Part shown: piece after piece, positions 30,901 to 40,886 of the stretch | Numbering within the stretch: position 1 is the first letter of the stretch | How the letters are laid out: each line of letters opens with the position of its first letter | NCBI GenBank assembly: GCA_914767885.1 | Contig: CAJZBQ010000056.1 | Location: 372,001-436,000 of the forward strand | Direction: 5' to 3' | DNA from: Blepharisma stoltei | Taxonomy: Eukaryota; Ciliophora; Heterotrichea; Heterotrichida; Blepharismidae | Length of the DNA: 64,000 bases | Translations under genes and position numbers: made by a program | Notes under the pieces: generated by a model | Database searches by the model: none | What the model was told of the DNA's origin: nothing | What the model saw: only the letters and a program-made list of their open reading frames with translations

Positions 30901-32768
30901 CAAAAAATCTCGTTTGCTCGCAAGAAGGCCGAAATGGGCTGTAAACTTGTGATTATCACAAGCGACCAACTTCAATAGAGAGTCTCTGATTTCTTGTGTG
31001 AGGTCCAGCAAGTTGCTTAACGCCAGCGAAGTTGGGTCTTTTTCATAGTACTCTATGGCTCCTTTGATAATTAAATCAGGGTTATGTGTCCAAATTGTTT
31101 GTAAAACAATAGGATTCGTGGTTTGTGGGGTCATGAACTGAGGCATCATCATTGATATGAGCTCTGTCAGCAAATGGTGGCCACGGCTTGGCTTGATCAT
31201 AGAAAGCCCAATGATTAAGATGTCTGGGAAATGTTTGGCTTCATTGATCAGTAAATTGCGTATGCTTGGGTAAAACTCTGTGACTGAGAGCTCGATCAGC
31301 ACTTTAAGTAAGTCTAGTGAAAGTAAGGCTTGGATTATGCATTTTACGTCTGGCTGCATAGCGATTTCTTCAATCGGTACCTTATTTGGAGTGTCAGAAA
31401 AATTGAAGATTTCTGAAGAGACACTGGAGTAGATTGCATGCATTAAAAAGGAGACCTGGCCTCTTGGATTCTTCCAAAGCTTGAAGAAGGGCATTATTGG
31501 GAACTTCTTTCCAGTGATTTTGTAATACAAGGTTGTCAACAGCACAAAAGCTTGCTCGTTTTTAATTACAAATCTTGGGATATCGAGCAGCTCAACTACT
31601 AATTCCCACTGCAAGGTGTAGTTTTCTCTGACAGTCTTGCTGAAAATGTCGAGGTTCCAGTTGGTGATTGATTTCTTTTCTGAGAACTCTGATGTCAAGG
31701 CTTGCCATGCTTCCTGGTGTACTGAAGAATAAACAGCAGAAATAACTCTGCTCTCTTGGTCTAAAGTGTCTGAAGTTTTTTCGCACATCATAGCAAGAGC
31801 TTCAGCCATCTCTGCTTCTTTAATATCTGGAAACTCCATAAACACTTCTCTTATCCCTTCATTTATATAGATAATCTCATATTTTTTAATAATCATATTA
31901 AAAATATTTATAATTAATTATGTTTTACTGTAATAAAAGAATTCTTCATTTAATATCTTTTTAGGTTTAAGTATTTCATTTTAATGCATTTTAGCAAAAT
32001 TGTAAATGATATTCTAAGAGTTAGAGTAACTGGACTTTGTGTACAAAGCGGTCCTAAATCTTCTAGCACCTCCGACAGCGCCAGTGAGCTCTTGATTTCA
32101 TTCATCAGTGTCGGCCTCACTTCTGGCAGATTATACGTCTCCTTTCCTTCTTTCAGCAAGGGCAAGTAGTAAATCCTTTCATCAATTTGGTTTCCCAGCA
32201 GCAAAAACTCAATTCACTCTCCACATGCTGCTTCCTCTGTGAACTCAGGATAATTCCTCAGCACAAACAGTATCGAGTGAATTGCGTAGGCTGGAATCCT
32301 CTGTGGCTTGCCTTGTGCGCAATATTCCTTCAGCTTGTTCTTCAAGATTACTGTCCCTGCCCGAGAGACGTGCGGAGTGCTCGACAAGGCCAGACTTAAA
32401 GCCAAAAGGATCTGGACAGGCAAAGTCAGATGCAGATTGCGGGAAAAGTCTTCGAAAAACTCTTCAATGTCGCCTGACGGGAATACCTGTGAGAAGTAGT
32501 CCAAAAATGCAGGCTTTGCTGAAAAATGTGTGATGGCTTGGTTGAGAAACTGGACCTTGAACTGGTCCTTGCCACCTGAGGAAATCCTTGGGTCTTTGAA
32601 ATCGATGTCTTGAAGGAAAACTCCAAGCAGGAATTTTTCGGCACCAATGCCGAAGGTTGCAGTCAGCTTTTGGAGCTCGGCTGCTGTTGTTTTGAACTGT
32701 TTTTTATTTGTTAGTGTTGATACTAGGTTTCTGATGTAGAGACAAACGCAACTTTCTGGGCCACTCAT
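24987..32768 (-). CDS. CNOT1: CNOT1, scaffold of the CCR4-NOT deadenylase, with IESs
   Basis: Domains in order from ATG 32768: N-terminal helical repeats (VFLQDIDFKDPR, SRNLHLTLPVQILLALSLAL); NWNLDIF, MPFFKLWKNPRGQVSFL and AHFGLLASKRDFLHLEHW; a MIF4G-like region (about 30840-30160); a CAF40/CNOT9-binding DUF3819-like block (SEPELRRMIALAIEKAI, SREPF); IVIEKAVSDV with the C-terminal connector; and the Not1 homology domain ([76 protein letters not shown]). CNOT1 holds the deadenylases and NOT2/3 and controls mRNA decay in the cytoplasm. IESs lie at 25349-25737 and 26188-26356, with unresolved ones near 26780-26965, 28230-28871 and 31905-31980. Stop is TAG at 24987. Confidence 0.95.
25349..25737. 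mobile_element. Pogo-type MITE IES, full-length copy, in CNOT1
   Basis: TTA lies at 25346-25348 and 25735-25737. Termini are CTC plus a C-run, then CTCCGTGAGCGAACAAAA; each end holds a second inverted copy of that motif. The interior is AT-rich. Excision with one TTA rebuilds NDLFL-SILLNLENEARKHF in frame. Nearly identical to 46503-46892, and inverted relative to 34001-34386. Confidence 0.92.
26188..26356. mobile_element. Short MITE-like IES, CTCC-TTTTAAATTGAAAC family, in CNOT1
   Basis: TTA lies at 26185-26187 and 26354-26356. Terminal CTCCTCCC/GGGGGGAG ends enclose TTTTAAATTGAAAC on the left and CAATTTAAAGGGGGTTG on the right. Excision gives [17 protein letters not shown] in frame, the conserved CNOT1 block. 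Related sequence is seen at 39895-40202 and near 63279-63618. Confidence 0.9.
26780..26965. other. Suspected IES in CNOT1, ends unresolved
   Basis: CNOT1 coding (FTKLSQVIIVLARSSQKSKI) runs into stops near 26935 and resumes with LLQWGGLGKVLSAVKSLIVS near 26800. The DNA between is AT-rich. No direct repeat giving an in-frame join was found. Confidence 0.45.
28230..28871. mobile_element. Pogo-type element IES in CNOT1, carrying transposase remnant
   Basis: The high-coordinate end is a typical MITE end, GTTCGCTCACGGAGG twice and then a G-run and GAGTTA, with TTA at 28869-28871, directly after the CNOT1 block ILIAWHFL. Coding resumes in the other direction at SFRTKCKGKELELG (about 28225). The low-coordinate end lacks the expected inverted motif, so it is placed only approximately. 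The interior is longer than in the MITEs and holds a pogo-like C-terminus (28381-28563). Confidence 0.75.
28381..28563 (+). pseudogene. C-terminal fragment of pogo/Tigger-like DDE transposase
   Basis: Reading plus-strand with TGA as Trp, about 60 codons end in TAA at 28561-28563 and include GVSYLRLLALDRQQLINIAS and KAWDAVSPQLVRKSFELTG. The W-x-x-(V/I)-x5-(I/V)-x2-SF-x3-G pattern closes many pogo/Tigger DDE_1 transposases. It lies antisense to CNOT1 inside the eliminated segment. No catalytic DDE part is present. Confidence 0.65.
31905..31980. other. Suspected short IES in CNOT1, ends unresolved
   Basis: The frame ending LTLRISFTILLKCIK meets stops near 31950, and the next CNOT1 block (NEGIREVFMEFPDIKEAEM) opens after 31900. 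The spacer is very AT-rich with many TA dinucleotides. Confidence 0.4.
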
Positions 32769-33002
32769 ATTTATTATAAGCAAACTAATAGGAACTCTTA
32801 AAAAGCTCACAGCTTCTGCGTGAGGTAGGAATTTTGGGTAAAAAATTAAAAGAAGAAGTGAAAAGATAAGTAGATTTGCTGTAGCATTAAATATTATTTT
32901 TAAATTAATTATGACTAAAATAAGAAATCTAAAGACTACCTTATAAAAATATAATTTAGTCGTCAATAAGTATAAATGAGTCACTTATTATCAATTACTA
33001 GA

Positions 33003-36000
33003 TTACTCCCCTCTTCTGATGGTTCTTGAAAATTTAGTCTTCTCATTCTGTTGTTTCATTTGATCAAAATCAAGCAAATATCCCCTTATGTTTGATCCTT
33101 GAATTAAAGCTTTACTTCTTTGCTGATATGCAGCTTCAATCTGTCTTGAAGCCTCAGCTGTATACTTCTTGAAAATTTTGTCGTCGTCTTGTCAGTACCA
33201 GGTGACCTCATTTTCGTTGAGTTTTCTATCGACACTTGCCTGGCTTCCATCATTTCTTCTAACAGTTCTAGAAATTTTTGAGTTTAAAACTACTTGGACA
33301 TGCGGATCTCCGAAAATGACTCTATATGTCTGGCCTTTAATCGGAATTGCTGCTCAATTTTCTCCTCGATTGTATGCATTCTCAATTATTTCGTTTATTG
33401 CAGGCGGATAAGCTTCTAGTGAGCCATCATCACGAAGCCATTCCCAAAACACATTGCCTAGCTGACTCTCTTGGGTGATAATTTTCTTTAATTCTTCAGA
33501 TGCTTGCTGAACTGAGCTGGGACTTCCGGTTAGATTAAAAGCTGTGCCATCATAGGTGGCAGTTGTTAGCATGTATTTTCTTTTAATGTCTGCTGTAATG
33601 TTTCTTCTGTTAAGTCTCGATGCAAGTTGAGGTGGGCATGGAATGCTTTCAACCTGCAGTAAGCCATTTGAAGGGGGAGAATTTTGCATATCTGAATCAA
33701 TAGAGGATGAGTTGTTTAAGGACGCCATCCGAGACCTGGAAAGGTCAAATGGCTGATTCAAGGGAATTGAGTTGCCTCTCGGGGGATTATTTGGAGTAAA
33801 TTTTGGAAAGTCTTGTTCTTGATGAACTCTAAGTGGAGCAGGATTAATTAATAATGCATTGGTTGGATTTTGTGGCTGCGGAGGATATGCCATTCGAGGT
33901 ATAATTCCTTGAGGAAGGCTTCCTTTTAGGTCAGGAAGAGTTCCTTCAACTGAATTGGCTATCTGTTGGATAAAAGGAGGGCCAGAATTTATTCCACTTA
34001 CTCCCCCCCCCTCCGTGAGTGAACAAAAAAATTTTGTTCACTCACGGAGGAGGGTTAATTTTTTTTTTTTTTTAAAAAATTTTATATATAAATTTTCTAA
34101 AAAATTTTTTTTTTTTCGAAATTTAAAAAAATCCTAATTTGCCAAAATTTGAAAGCAAATATTAATTTAATTTATAAAATTTATATTTTAAAATGCAATT
34201 TTTTAAAATTAAACAGAATTAGCTCTAGATTTCATTATATTAATTATCATTTATATATCAAAATTTTTTTCCGTAAAAAATTTTTGTATTAAAAAAATTT
34301 TTGTTCACTCACGGAGGGTGGGTTTTTGGGCAAAAAACAGCGATTTTTCTAATGGTTTTGTTCACTCACGGAGGGGGGGGGAGTTAAAGGAAACTTTGAT
34401 TCAGATTGAGGGTTATTAGGATTTTGTATACTATCACCTTGTGGAGGCTTCGTGGGATTTTGAACATTTGGTGGGTTAAAAAATTCTGGTGGCGGTGGTG
34501 GTGGCCTGACAAATTTATTGCTTTCATCAGCAGAAGGAGTAGGAATTTGATTGCTTGCTTTTGGAACCTGTCCAGATCCTATATAATTCTGGCCATGCAG
34601 AGGAGGTGGAGGAATATTTGGACCAAAATTGGGAGGAGTAAAATTAGGTTGAAAGTTTTGCAAATTGCCTGTGCCTTCTTGCATATTTTGAGGTGTGGGA
34701 TTAGGCACAAACTGAGCTTGAGGCGTACCTCGGATTAGTTGTTGAGGCTGAAGATTTTGAGCGTTTTTAACTTGATTATCATTTTGAGGTGAGGGAGGAG
34801 GGACATACTTTTTAGGCAGAAACTGGCTTGGCTGCTGAGATTGAAAGTTTTGAGGGTTTTGAATTTGGTTATTGAGCTGGCCCATCTGATTAGATGGAGG
34901 CAGAAATATTGGTGGGCTTGGAAGCTGAAATGGCTGGTTAGATTGATTAGGCGGTTTAACTAGGGGTGGAGGACCTGCTGAGCTTGGGACTTGGTTAGTA
35001 GGTTGATTTGGAGACTTAATAAAAGATTGAGGGCCAATTGGGTTAGAGACTTGGGAATCAAGCTGGTTTGGCTTAATAATTTGGGATTGGAGATTTGGCT
35101 CTCTTTGAAATTGAGGATTAATTTGATTCGCCTGGTTAATTTGAGGAGTGTTCTTAATAAATGGTGGTGCCTTCATCATTGGGGCATCATTCTGAGGATT
35201 AGTTATTAAAAATCAGGCGTTAGCCATATTGGTGACGTAGTCACCAAAGACCTCCCATACGGTATGTTCTACCTCTTTTTGACTCCAGTCCAGAAGGTTT
35301 ATCCTTCTTACGAATTCCCTCTGGTACCTTCTGTCTCCTCATTAGCTTGCAGCTTCAGTCTTGAGTGCTTATGGATTTCTGCGGCCCTGCTACGGGCTAT
35401 TAGAGTAGCTTGATTCCATGGGCCCTTGGAGTCCGCTAAAGCCGAAGTGCCTCAAACAGCTACAGAAAAAAGACTACTCCCTGGCCAGGCTGAAACCCCA
35501 GTTTCTCAGTAGAGGAATGCCCATGGGTCCTTGGATCTAAAAGGACATTGTTGAGTACCTCCATTTCCAACTAAAAGAAAGTAGCCAAAACCTACCTGGG
35601 TGCATATCTCTTGAGCCTGCATTTGATTCTTTCTTCGGAGTCCGTCCCAATTCGCTGTAGCCATAAGGTCTGGACTGTTGCGCCGAATGGGCAGGTTGGC
35701 GCGTGCAGTCATTTTAATGTATTTACCATTCTGAGGAATTTTTGGAGTTATCATTTGCTGAGGTGCATGTGAGGATGGAGTGTTGTTTTGAGTAAATTGA
35801 CGAGGTATTGAAGGGCCTTTTATTGGCATGCCTTGATTTGAATGCGGATGATAAGACCCTTCTTGGGAGCTTGTGTCTTGATAACTAGAATCAGCTTTTA
35901 CAGGGAACACAGCTCCTAATGGGTTAAATTGTTGGTTTGTCTGGTATTTTGGAACAGAGATATCAGTCATACCCTTTAAAGACTCAGAACCTGGCGCAGG

Positions 36001-36174
36001 TAGATTGCTTGGTTCTGGATTTTGCCTAACAAGTGGGTTAAGTTTTATAGCAGGTATTTGAGGATTTATCACTTGTGGGCCTGGCTGCACGTTTGCGTTA
36101 GGGAATGTGCGCTGACTTATTGGAGAATTGTAGTTTGGGGGTTTAAAAGCAGGATGCGGGTTCTGGGGATTCAT
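33003..36174 (-). CDS. Pro/Asn/Gln-rich protein with two C-terminal WWE domains
   Basis: From ATG 36174 the first three quarters are low-complexity, rich in P, N, Q and S. The C-terminal part holds two WWE modules. The first is FWEWLRDDGSLEAYPP, IIENAY, GENWAAI, YRVIFGDPHVQVV and SRTVRR. The second is VTWYWQDDDKIFKKY, IEAAYQQ, YLLDFDQMKQ and FSRTIRR. WWE domains bind iso-ADP-ribose and occur with ubiquitin ligases and PARPs, but neither catalytic domain is seen here. A SINE-like insert (35199-35726) and a MITE (34001-34386) interrupt it; removing each restores the frame. Stop TAA at 33003-33005. A link to ADP-ribose signalling is inference from the domain only. Confidence 0.85.
34001..34386. 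mobile_element. Pogo-type MITE IES in WWE gene, inverted orientation
   Basis: TTA lies at 33998-34000 and 34384-34386. Ends carry CTCCGTGAGTGAACAAAA motifs with C/G runs; the double motif with the GGTTTTTGGGC spacer is at the right, the reverse of the copies at 25349 and 46503. Excision joins SKFPL to SGINSGPP in frame. Confidence 0.92.
35199..35726 (-). mobile_element. SINE-like insertion, family C copy 1, in WWE gene
   Basis: CATTCTGAGGA at 35188-35198 and 35727-35737 flanks the insert. The left side starts GATTAG and contains GGCGTTAGCCATATTGGTGAC and AGTCACCAAAGACCTCCC; the right side ends CATTTTAATG. These are shared with the copy at 50519-51066. Removal joins KIPQN to DAPMMKAPP in frame. 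The duplication contains no TA. Confidence 0.78.
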
Positions 36175-36756
36175 AATGTTTATATATAATATGTAGAATG
36201 AAAAAGATGAAGTTATTGTAGATGCAGCTAATTTTCTGTATCAGAAAACCTTTAAGAGTTTTTAGTTCTAATTTAAATATTTAAAACCTAGCAATAGGTA
36301 TTGAACTTAAATACCCAAAGATTCTATTTAAAAATTATATGCTGTTTAGAAATTAAAAAGAGTAAGTTGCTTTATTAGGCAGATTTTAATATAGCGCATT
36401 CATTAATAAAATTAAAAATTAAACAGATCAAATTATAATGCTTAATTTTCCTAATTTTTAGGAATTTTTTTCAATGGAATCACTCGATCGAGGATGGGGA
36501 TATTTAAGAAAAAGTAAATCTTAAGAATGGATCATTAAATCTTTTGATTTTAAAATTATATATTATAGCTAGCTAATATGATGCAATAATTATTTAAAAG
36601 CTTCCTTTTTAATGCATAATTAATTTCCCTAGTTTAGATTTGCACCTTTCTCTTGGATCGAATAAGATTTTCCCACTCTTAAAGAGATATAATTTTATAA
36701 ATGCAGGATTTTGAAAATGCAATAAGTTGAAAGAAATTGATATAGCTCATAAACTT

Positions 36757-36984
36757 TTATGGATCGACCTTATTGAAAAATGTAAATTTCACATCCATAC
36801 ATCTTAGACCAGACCCTTTGTTATTTAAGCTTGGGATAGAATTAATTCTGGTCATTCTTTCCTTCACCTCTCCTTTTTCTTCTCTAACCACTACAAGAAT
36901 ATTTATATCCACTGTCTTACGAAGATCAGAGGAAAAAATGTCAGAACTCCTCATAGTATTTTTTATTTCAAATAAAAACTTCAA
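36757..36984 (-). CDS. Small open frame, unrecognised
   Basis: From an internal ATG this frame gives about 65 residues, including DLRKTVDINILVVVREEKG and NKGSGLRCMDVKFTFFNKVD, ending TAA. Composition looks protein-like, but there is no known domain and the flanks 36175-36750 and 36990-37060 are AT-rich with nothing recognisable. It could be a fragment of a larger gene broken by eliminated DNA. Confidence 0.3.
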   Translation of the reverse strand: MKFLFEIKNTMRSSDIFSSDLRKTVDINILVVVREEKGEVKERMTRINSIPSLNNKGSGLRCMDVKFTFFNKVDP

Positions 36985-37062
36985 AATAATTCTAAATTAT
37001 CATAAAAGATGCTTCGAAGCCCAATAAATTTTATTAATTATTATGAACACATCTATATATAA

Positions 37063-38683
37063 TTAACTGATATTATAAAATTGTCCCAGTAAATACTTGA
37101 TACAAACTTCATTAATGGTTTTTTCTTTTGCATGCTTAATTAGCTTTTCCCATGTCAATTTCTCACGTGGCTTCTCCATTTCACTTAAAAATTCATCCCA
37201 AATTTGTCGAGTATTTCTTCTCTTTTGAATTATACTGATTGCCCGATGATGGCTCTCAATGTGCCATCATCGGGCAACATCTTTTAAGGGTCCACACGGG
37301 AAATGGGCTCCACGTGTGGAATGAGGATTCTCTACGTGTTTAAAAAGGCCTCCACATGTGGAACACATTTCCCGTGTGGACCCTGAAAAGACGTTGCCCG
37401 ATGATGGCGCATTGAGCGCCATCATCGGGCAATTTCTATATCTTCAAAATTGCTGCGGCGCTATTGCACCTAGCTCACCCCTTCAAAAGCAAACAAAAAC
37501 ATTGGAGAAATCCTGCTTTGGGGAAAATTATCCTCCCTTTGAGAGAACGAAGACAATTTTTTTTAAATAAATGCTTATATACAAAAAACTTTAGAAACAA
37601 TTAATAATTAATAATTGTTACAATTGAGTCTCTAATTATTTTTTCTTCCAGTCTTTCCAGCACTTCTAAAAAAACCTTGTAAAAGAACACCCAACGATGC
37701 TTGATGAATTTATTGAAAAATCATATAGTGTCATCCAATGGTATTACTGACGTAAATAAGGTAAGACACCATTCAATCATGATCATTTGAGTCATTATCC
37801 CATGCCTTGATAAATGCTCATACAATGCTGGAAGATACTCAATCAGCATGAAATCGGCCACATGGCAATGCTTCTCCAAACCTGGAAATCCAGGTAGAAA
37901 CAAAGCTGTTAGGTCAAAATCGTTGATCAAGCTTACAAGCAGTCAAAATGCATGAATTTCTGAGGTATGCCAAAGCAATGCTGCAGCTATTAAGTTCATC
38001 CCTTGGACGTAGCCAAGGTTGGGGTTGTATTTTGCGTATGCTAAAAGCATTCTTTTGAGAATAATTTTACCGTTTCCTTGGCTGAAGTAAGGTATATCAT
38101 TATAGGTCCTTTCGACATCCAAGGTGATTTGGCAGCTGGCATCATTGTAGCCTTGGCAATCTATTTTTGTCTGGTTCAAGATGTAATAGTAGGAAATCTC
38201 TGCGTCTGTGATTTTTACTTTTTCGCTTAATTTTATTGAATTTATGCATCCTTGTGGTTGCTCTTTTCGCTTTAAAAAAAGCCTGTAAGTTCTTCTAAGA
38301 ATATTCTTATTATTGCAGTTGCACTGAGGGGAATGAGCTGGTTCCAGAGGCTTCAGACTTTCTCCTGGATTTAAAATGATTTGCTCTTCGGGGATGGTTT
38401 CGTCTTTACTAAAAGCAAGCATTTCCGTGCTGTGGCCGCACTTCATAGCCGGTATAATTCTTATGGGCTTAAGTTTATGGCAACTCTTCAAGTCTTGCAC
38501 TTCTTGACCTTAGCTTAGACCACTGCTCTGAATAATGGTAGGTGGGTCAGCTAGCCGTCAAACTGTTTCTGTCTATACTAGATACGGTGCAGACCTGTTC
38601 TCTTGAGCCGAGACTCTCAAGAAGTCGTGAACTTCTCTTACTGAGCTTGGATATAGATCTTGAGCCCTGCTCCTAACTGACAT
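37063..38683 (-). CDS. TBC-domain Rab GTPase-activating protein
   Basis: The TBC domain is seen from DVERTYNDIPYFSQGNGK (the R-x-x-x-D dual-finger region, here DVERTYND), through LLAYAKYNPNLGYVQGMNLIAA (the YVQGMN glutamine finger), FWLLVSLI, FLPGFPGLEKHCHVADFML, HGIMTQMIMIEWCLTLFTSVIPLD and IWFFNKFIKHRWVFFYKV. Such proteins switch off Rab GTPases on membranes; the Rab partner cannot be read. The N-terminus carries Cys/His pairs (CHKLKP, MKCGH, CNCNN) that may bind zinc. The start at ATG 38683 is tentative: two mini-introns seem needed, one being GTGGTCTAAGCTAAG near 38505-38520. A foldback-bearing IES (37233-37620) separates the last exon. Stop TAA 37063-37065. Confidence 0.85.
37233..37620. 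mobile_element. IES carrying a foldback palindrome and MITE-like tail, in TBC gene
   Basis: TA at 37231-37232 and 37619-37620 allow an in-frame join (RDSIV to IQKRRNTRQIW). The left half is the foldback 37239-37432. The right half (37470-37560) resembles a decayed MITE end: CCCCTTCAAAAGCAAACAAAA, CATTGGAGAAATCC, CTTTGAGAGAACGAAGACAATTTTT. Other TA choices are possible. Confidence 0.65.
37239..37432. repeat. Clover-like foldback palindrome P1
   Basis: TTGCCCGATGATGGC at 37239-37253 pairs with GCCATCATCGGGCAA at 37263-37277. The same hairpin recurs at 37394-37432, and between them GGGTCCACACGGGAAATG pairs with CATTTCCCGTGTGGACCC. CCACGTGTGGAA lies near the middle. The whole segment is also an inverted repeat. 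Confidence 0.92.
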
Positions 38684-38779
38684 TTTAATTGTGTAATTCT
38701 TATAAAAATAATAGTTATTTACTTATAAAATACAAATTTACGAATTTTTATTTTGTTCTTCTGTTGGCTCTCTGAATAG

Positions 38780-39634
38780 CTAAATAGTAAATACAGTGAA
38801 AGGAATTCGCATAAAGGTTTTTCCATAGGTTTTGCTTCTTGTGAAACTTTCCCTTTCCCTCATCTTAAACTCAAGAATTTTTCCTTTAGTTATTGGTTTT
38901 TCGTCATTAAAATTAATCTGAATAAGTGATACCTTAATTGATTTCTGCTTGATATTATTCCTAGGAGGGCTGCTAATTGTGTTTGATATTATAACTTTAT
39001 GGCTTTCTGGGCTCATTTCTTTGTGTACATTCATAATTAAATTTAAAAAATCTTGGCTTGATTTTTTAGTCCCTTCAGAAAATACGTTTTTAGGGTCGAA
39101 TAAATTTCTTTCGGTTTCTTCATATTTCTGTGCATTTAATAATCTTTTTCCTCTCGCATCTTTGACAAGCTCGTTAATTTTGAAATCAATTTCTGATTCG
39201 CTTTTTCGCAGTGCGACCATTTTTTTGATGGTATCAAAATGACCACTTAAAGTTTCAGTCAAGGTAATTTCTTTTCTTTTGACATTCTTTGCTTTGATTT
39301 TATCATCTAGAGTGATTTGCTCAGATGTTAAATTTTCATTGGGTTGCTTTTCTGCTGATAATTGTGAAGAAGTAAGGCGTGGGAGGGTCAAGGTTTCTAC
39401 TTGAATTAGCTCCGATTGAGATCTCGCGTGACGATTTTTTGTAGGTTTAGGCTTCTCTTGAGAAGCAGGTGACTGTAACCGTGTCGTTGGTTTTGAAACT
39501 CTATTGAGGCTATGAAGATTGTGAGTCCAAATGTATTTTGAATAGAGATTCGACTTTCTGATATTGGTGTTCACTGAGTAGATCCTTTGAGGATCGTAAA
39601 GAAGCACTTCATCGAAGGATGATCTTTTATTCAT
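38780..39634 (-). CDS. Unrecognised basic, Ser/Lys-rich protein
   Basis: A single 284-codon frame begins MNKRSSFDEVLLYDPQR and ends IPFTVFTI at TAA. It is rich in K, S, T and E, with a polar linker (SQEKPKPTKNRHARSQSEL) and short predicted helices; no domain, signal peptide or membrane segment is visible. No interruption is needed. It is followed upstream by 750 bp of AT-rich DNA (39640-40390) that contains a MITE-like element. Confidence 0.65.
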   Translation of the reverse strand: MNKRSSFDEVLLYDPQRIYSVNTNIRKSNLYSKYIWTHNLHSLNRVSKPTTRLQSPASQEKPKPTKNRHARSQSELIQVETLTLPRLTSSQLSAEKQPNENLTSEQITLDDKIKAKNVKRKEITLTETLSGHFDTIKKMVALRKSESEIDFKINELVKDARGKRLLNAQKYEETERNLFDPKNVFSEGTKKSSQDFLNLIMNVHKEMSPESHKVIISNTISSPPRNNIKQKSIKVSLIQINFNDEKPITKGKILEFKMRERESFTRSKTYGKTFMRIPFTVFTI

Positions 39635-39894
39635 ATTTATCTTATATTGCCTTAATTAATTACTATTTTTTATTAATGATTCATCTTCATACCAGCTAAG
39701 CTTCATCAATCATACTAAATTTAATCAATACTTTAGTGTTTCATAGCTATTTAATTTATCAATTAAAGATTTAGCTGCTAATTGCTTATCATGTTAGAAT
39801 AAAATTTGCATTTTTAAATAATTTGTTTTTCTCAAAATTTATATATAAAATTATAAAAAGTTTTGATTTAAAAGAATGGTTTTTTATTAAATTA

Positions 39895-40202
39895 CTCCCC
39901 TTTTAAATTCCAGCAAAATATCGTAAAAATTTCGTTTTTTGGTATTTTAACTCCCCTTAAAATTGAAACAATTATTTTTTAATAAGAATATTTTAAGGAT
40001 AAAAATGCTAATTTTACAAAATTAGTTTTGACCTAATTTAATGGAAAAAGTGCAAGTAAATATTATTTAAACAGCTTAATCGATTTTTTTTGGAATTAAT
40101 TAAAATTAAAAAATATTACTCATTTTATATATATTTTCTTTTTTTAAAAAAAATATCCCCTTTAATTGGAACAGGATTTTTAAACCAATTAAAAGTAGAG
40201 AG
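39895..40202. mobile_element. Intergenic MITE-like element, CTCC-TTTTAAATT family
   Basis: TTA at 39892-39894 and 40203-40205 frame ends starting CTCCCCTTTTAAATT and ending AGAGAG. A second CTCCCCTTAAAATTGAAAC lies inside, suggesting nesting or an internal end. A block near 40010-40085 matches the interior of the channel IES at 17120-17335. Confidence 0.6.
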
Positions 40203-40393
40203 TTAGTTAATTAATCTCCATTTCCTTGATTATAAAATTAGTCACAGCTATCTCTTTATCATTTGAATTTTAATTATAATTACCAGTATACAATTTTCTG
40301 GTAAATTGAGTCAAGAAACAATCTAAAACTTTTACAATCACAGAATAAAATCAAATCATTAGCAATTTCTATGCATATGAACTGTTAGAATAC

Positions 40394-40759
40394 CTAGTCT
40401 AGCTTGAAATCTTCTCCCCAATTACCAGTATCTCCTTCTTCCATGTCGAACCTTGTTTTGCTTTGATTTGAAGTTGATTTTAATTCGTTTTCATTTGCCA
40501 TTACAACAAGATTCACTCTTTTTGGCGCAACGTATCGAGGTTCCATTTCTCTGAATAGTTCGTCAGAATTCTCTTCTTCATCCTTATGCTTCCTTCTTAT
40601 AACTACAGGCGAGTAAGATTTTTCTGTTTCTACCTTTGGCTTTGTAGGTTCAATTTTTGAAATTTGTGGTTGGGTTGGAGCTGTCTGTTGGCCTGCAGGT
40701 CCACCTGGAGGGTAGCAGCGTTCTAAGATGAATTTCTCAAGAAAGCCAAAGCAACTCAT
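40394..40759 (-). CDS. Small acidic-tailed protein, unrecognised
   Basis: A 121-codon frame begins MSCFGFLEKFILERCYPPGGP, has a polar linker, then ENSDELFREMEPRYVAPKRVNLVV and a tail ending GDTGNWGEDFKLD. The Cys and hydrophobic residues at the start and the acidic Trp-containing tail are reminiscent of small membrane-associated adaptor proteins, but no family is assigned. No insert is seen. Confidence 0.6.
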   Translation of the reverse strand: MSCFGFLEKFILERCYPPGGPAGQQTAPTQPQISKIEPTKPKVETEKSYSPVVIRRKHKDEEENSDELFREMEPRYVAPKRVNLVVMANENELKSTSNQSKTRFDMEEGDTGNWGEDFKLD

Positions 40760-40886
40760 ATTTACTTAAATGAAATTCTGAATAATTCAATGTTTAAACA
40801 AGGAATAAAGTAGTAATTAATGCATATTAAACCATAAAGTTAGGCTGGTTTTTAATTATTTGATTTGGTAATACAAGTTAGCATAA

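Noticed and set aside
33001-33020. TTACTCCCC at the WWE gene's stop codon as a MITE end
   Set aside because: It resembles an IES left end, but no matching GGGGAGTTA end or lost coding was found upstream; the frame ends naturally with RTIRRGE.
38500-38690. Another SINE-like end (CATTTTAATTGTG)
   Set aside because: The CATTTT here is the TBC gene's start-codon context and no target duplication is present; the segment reads as N-terminal coding with mini-introns.
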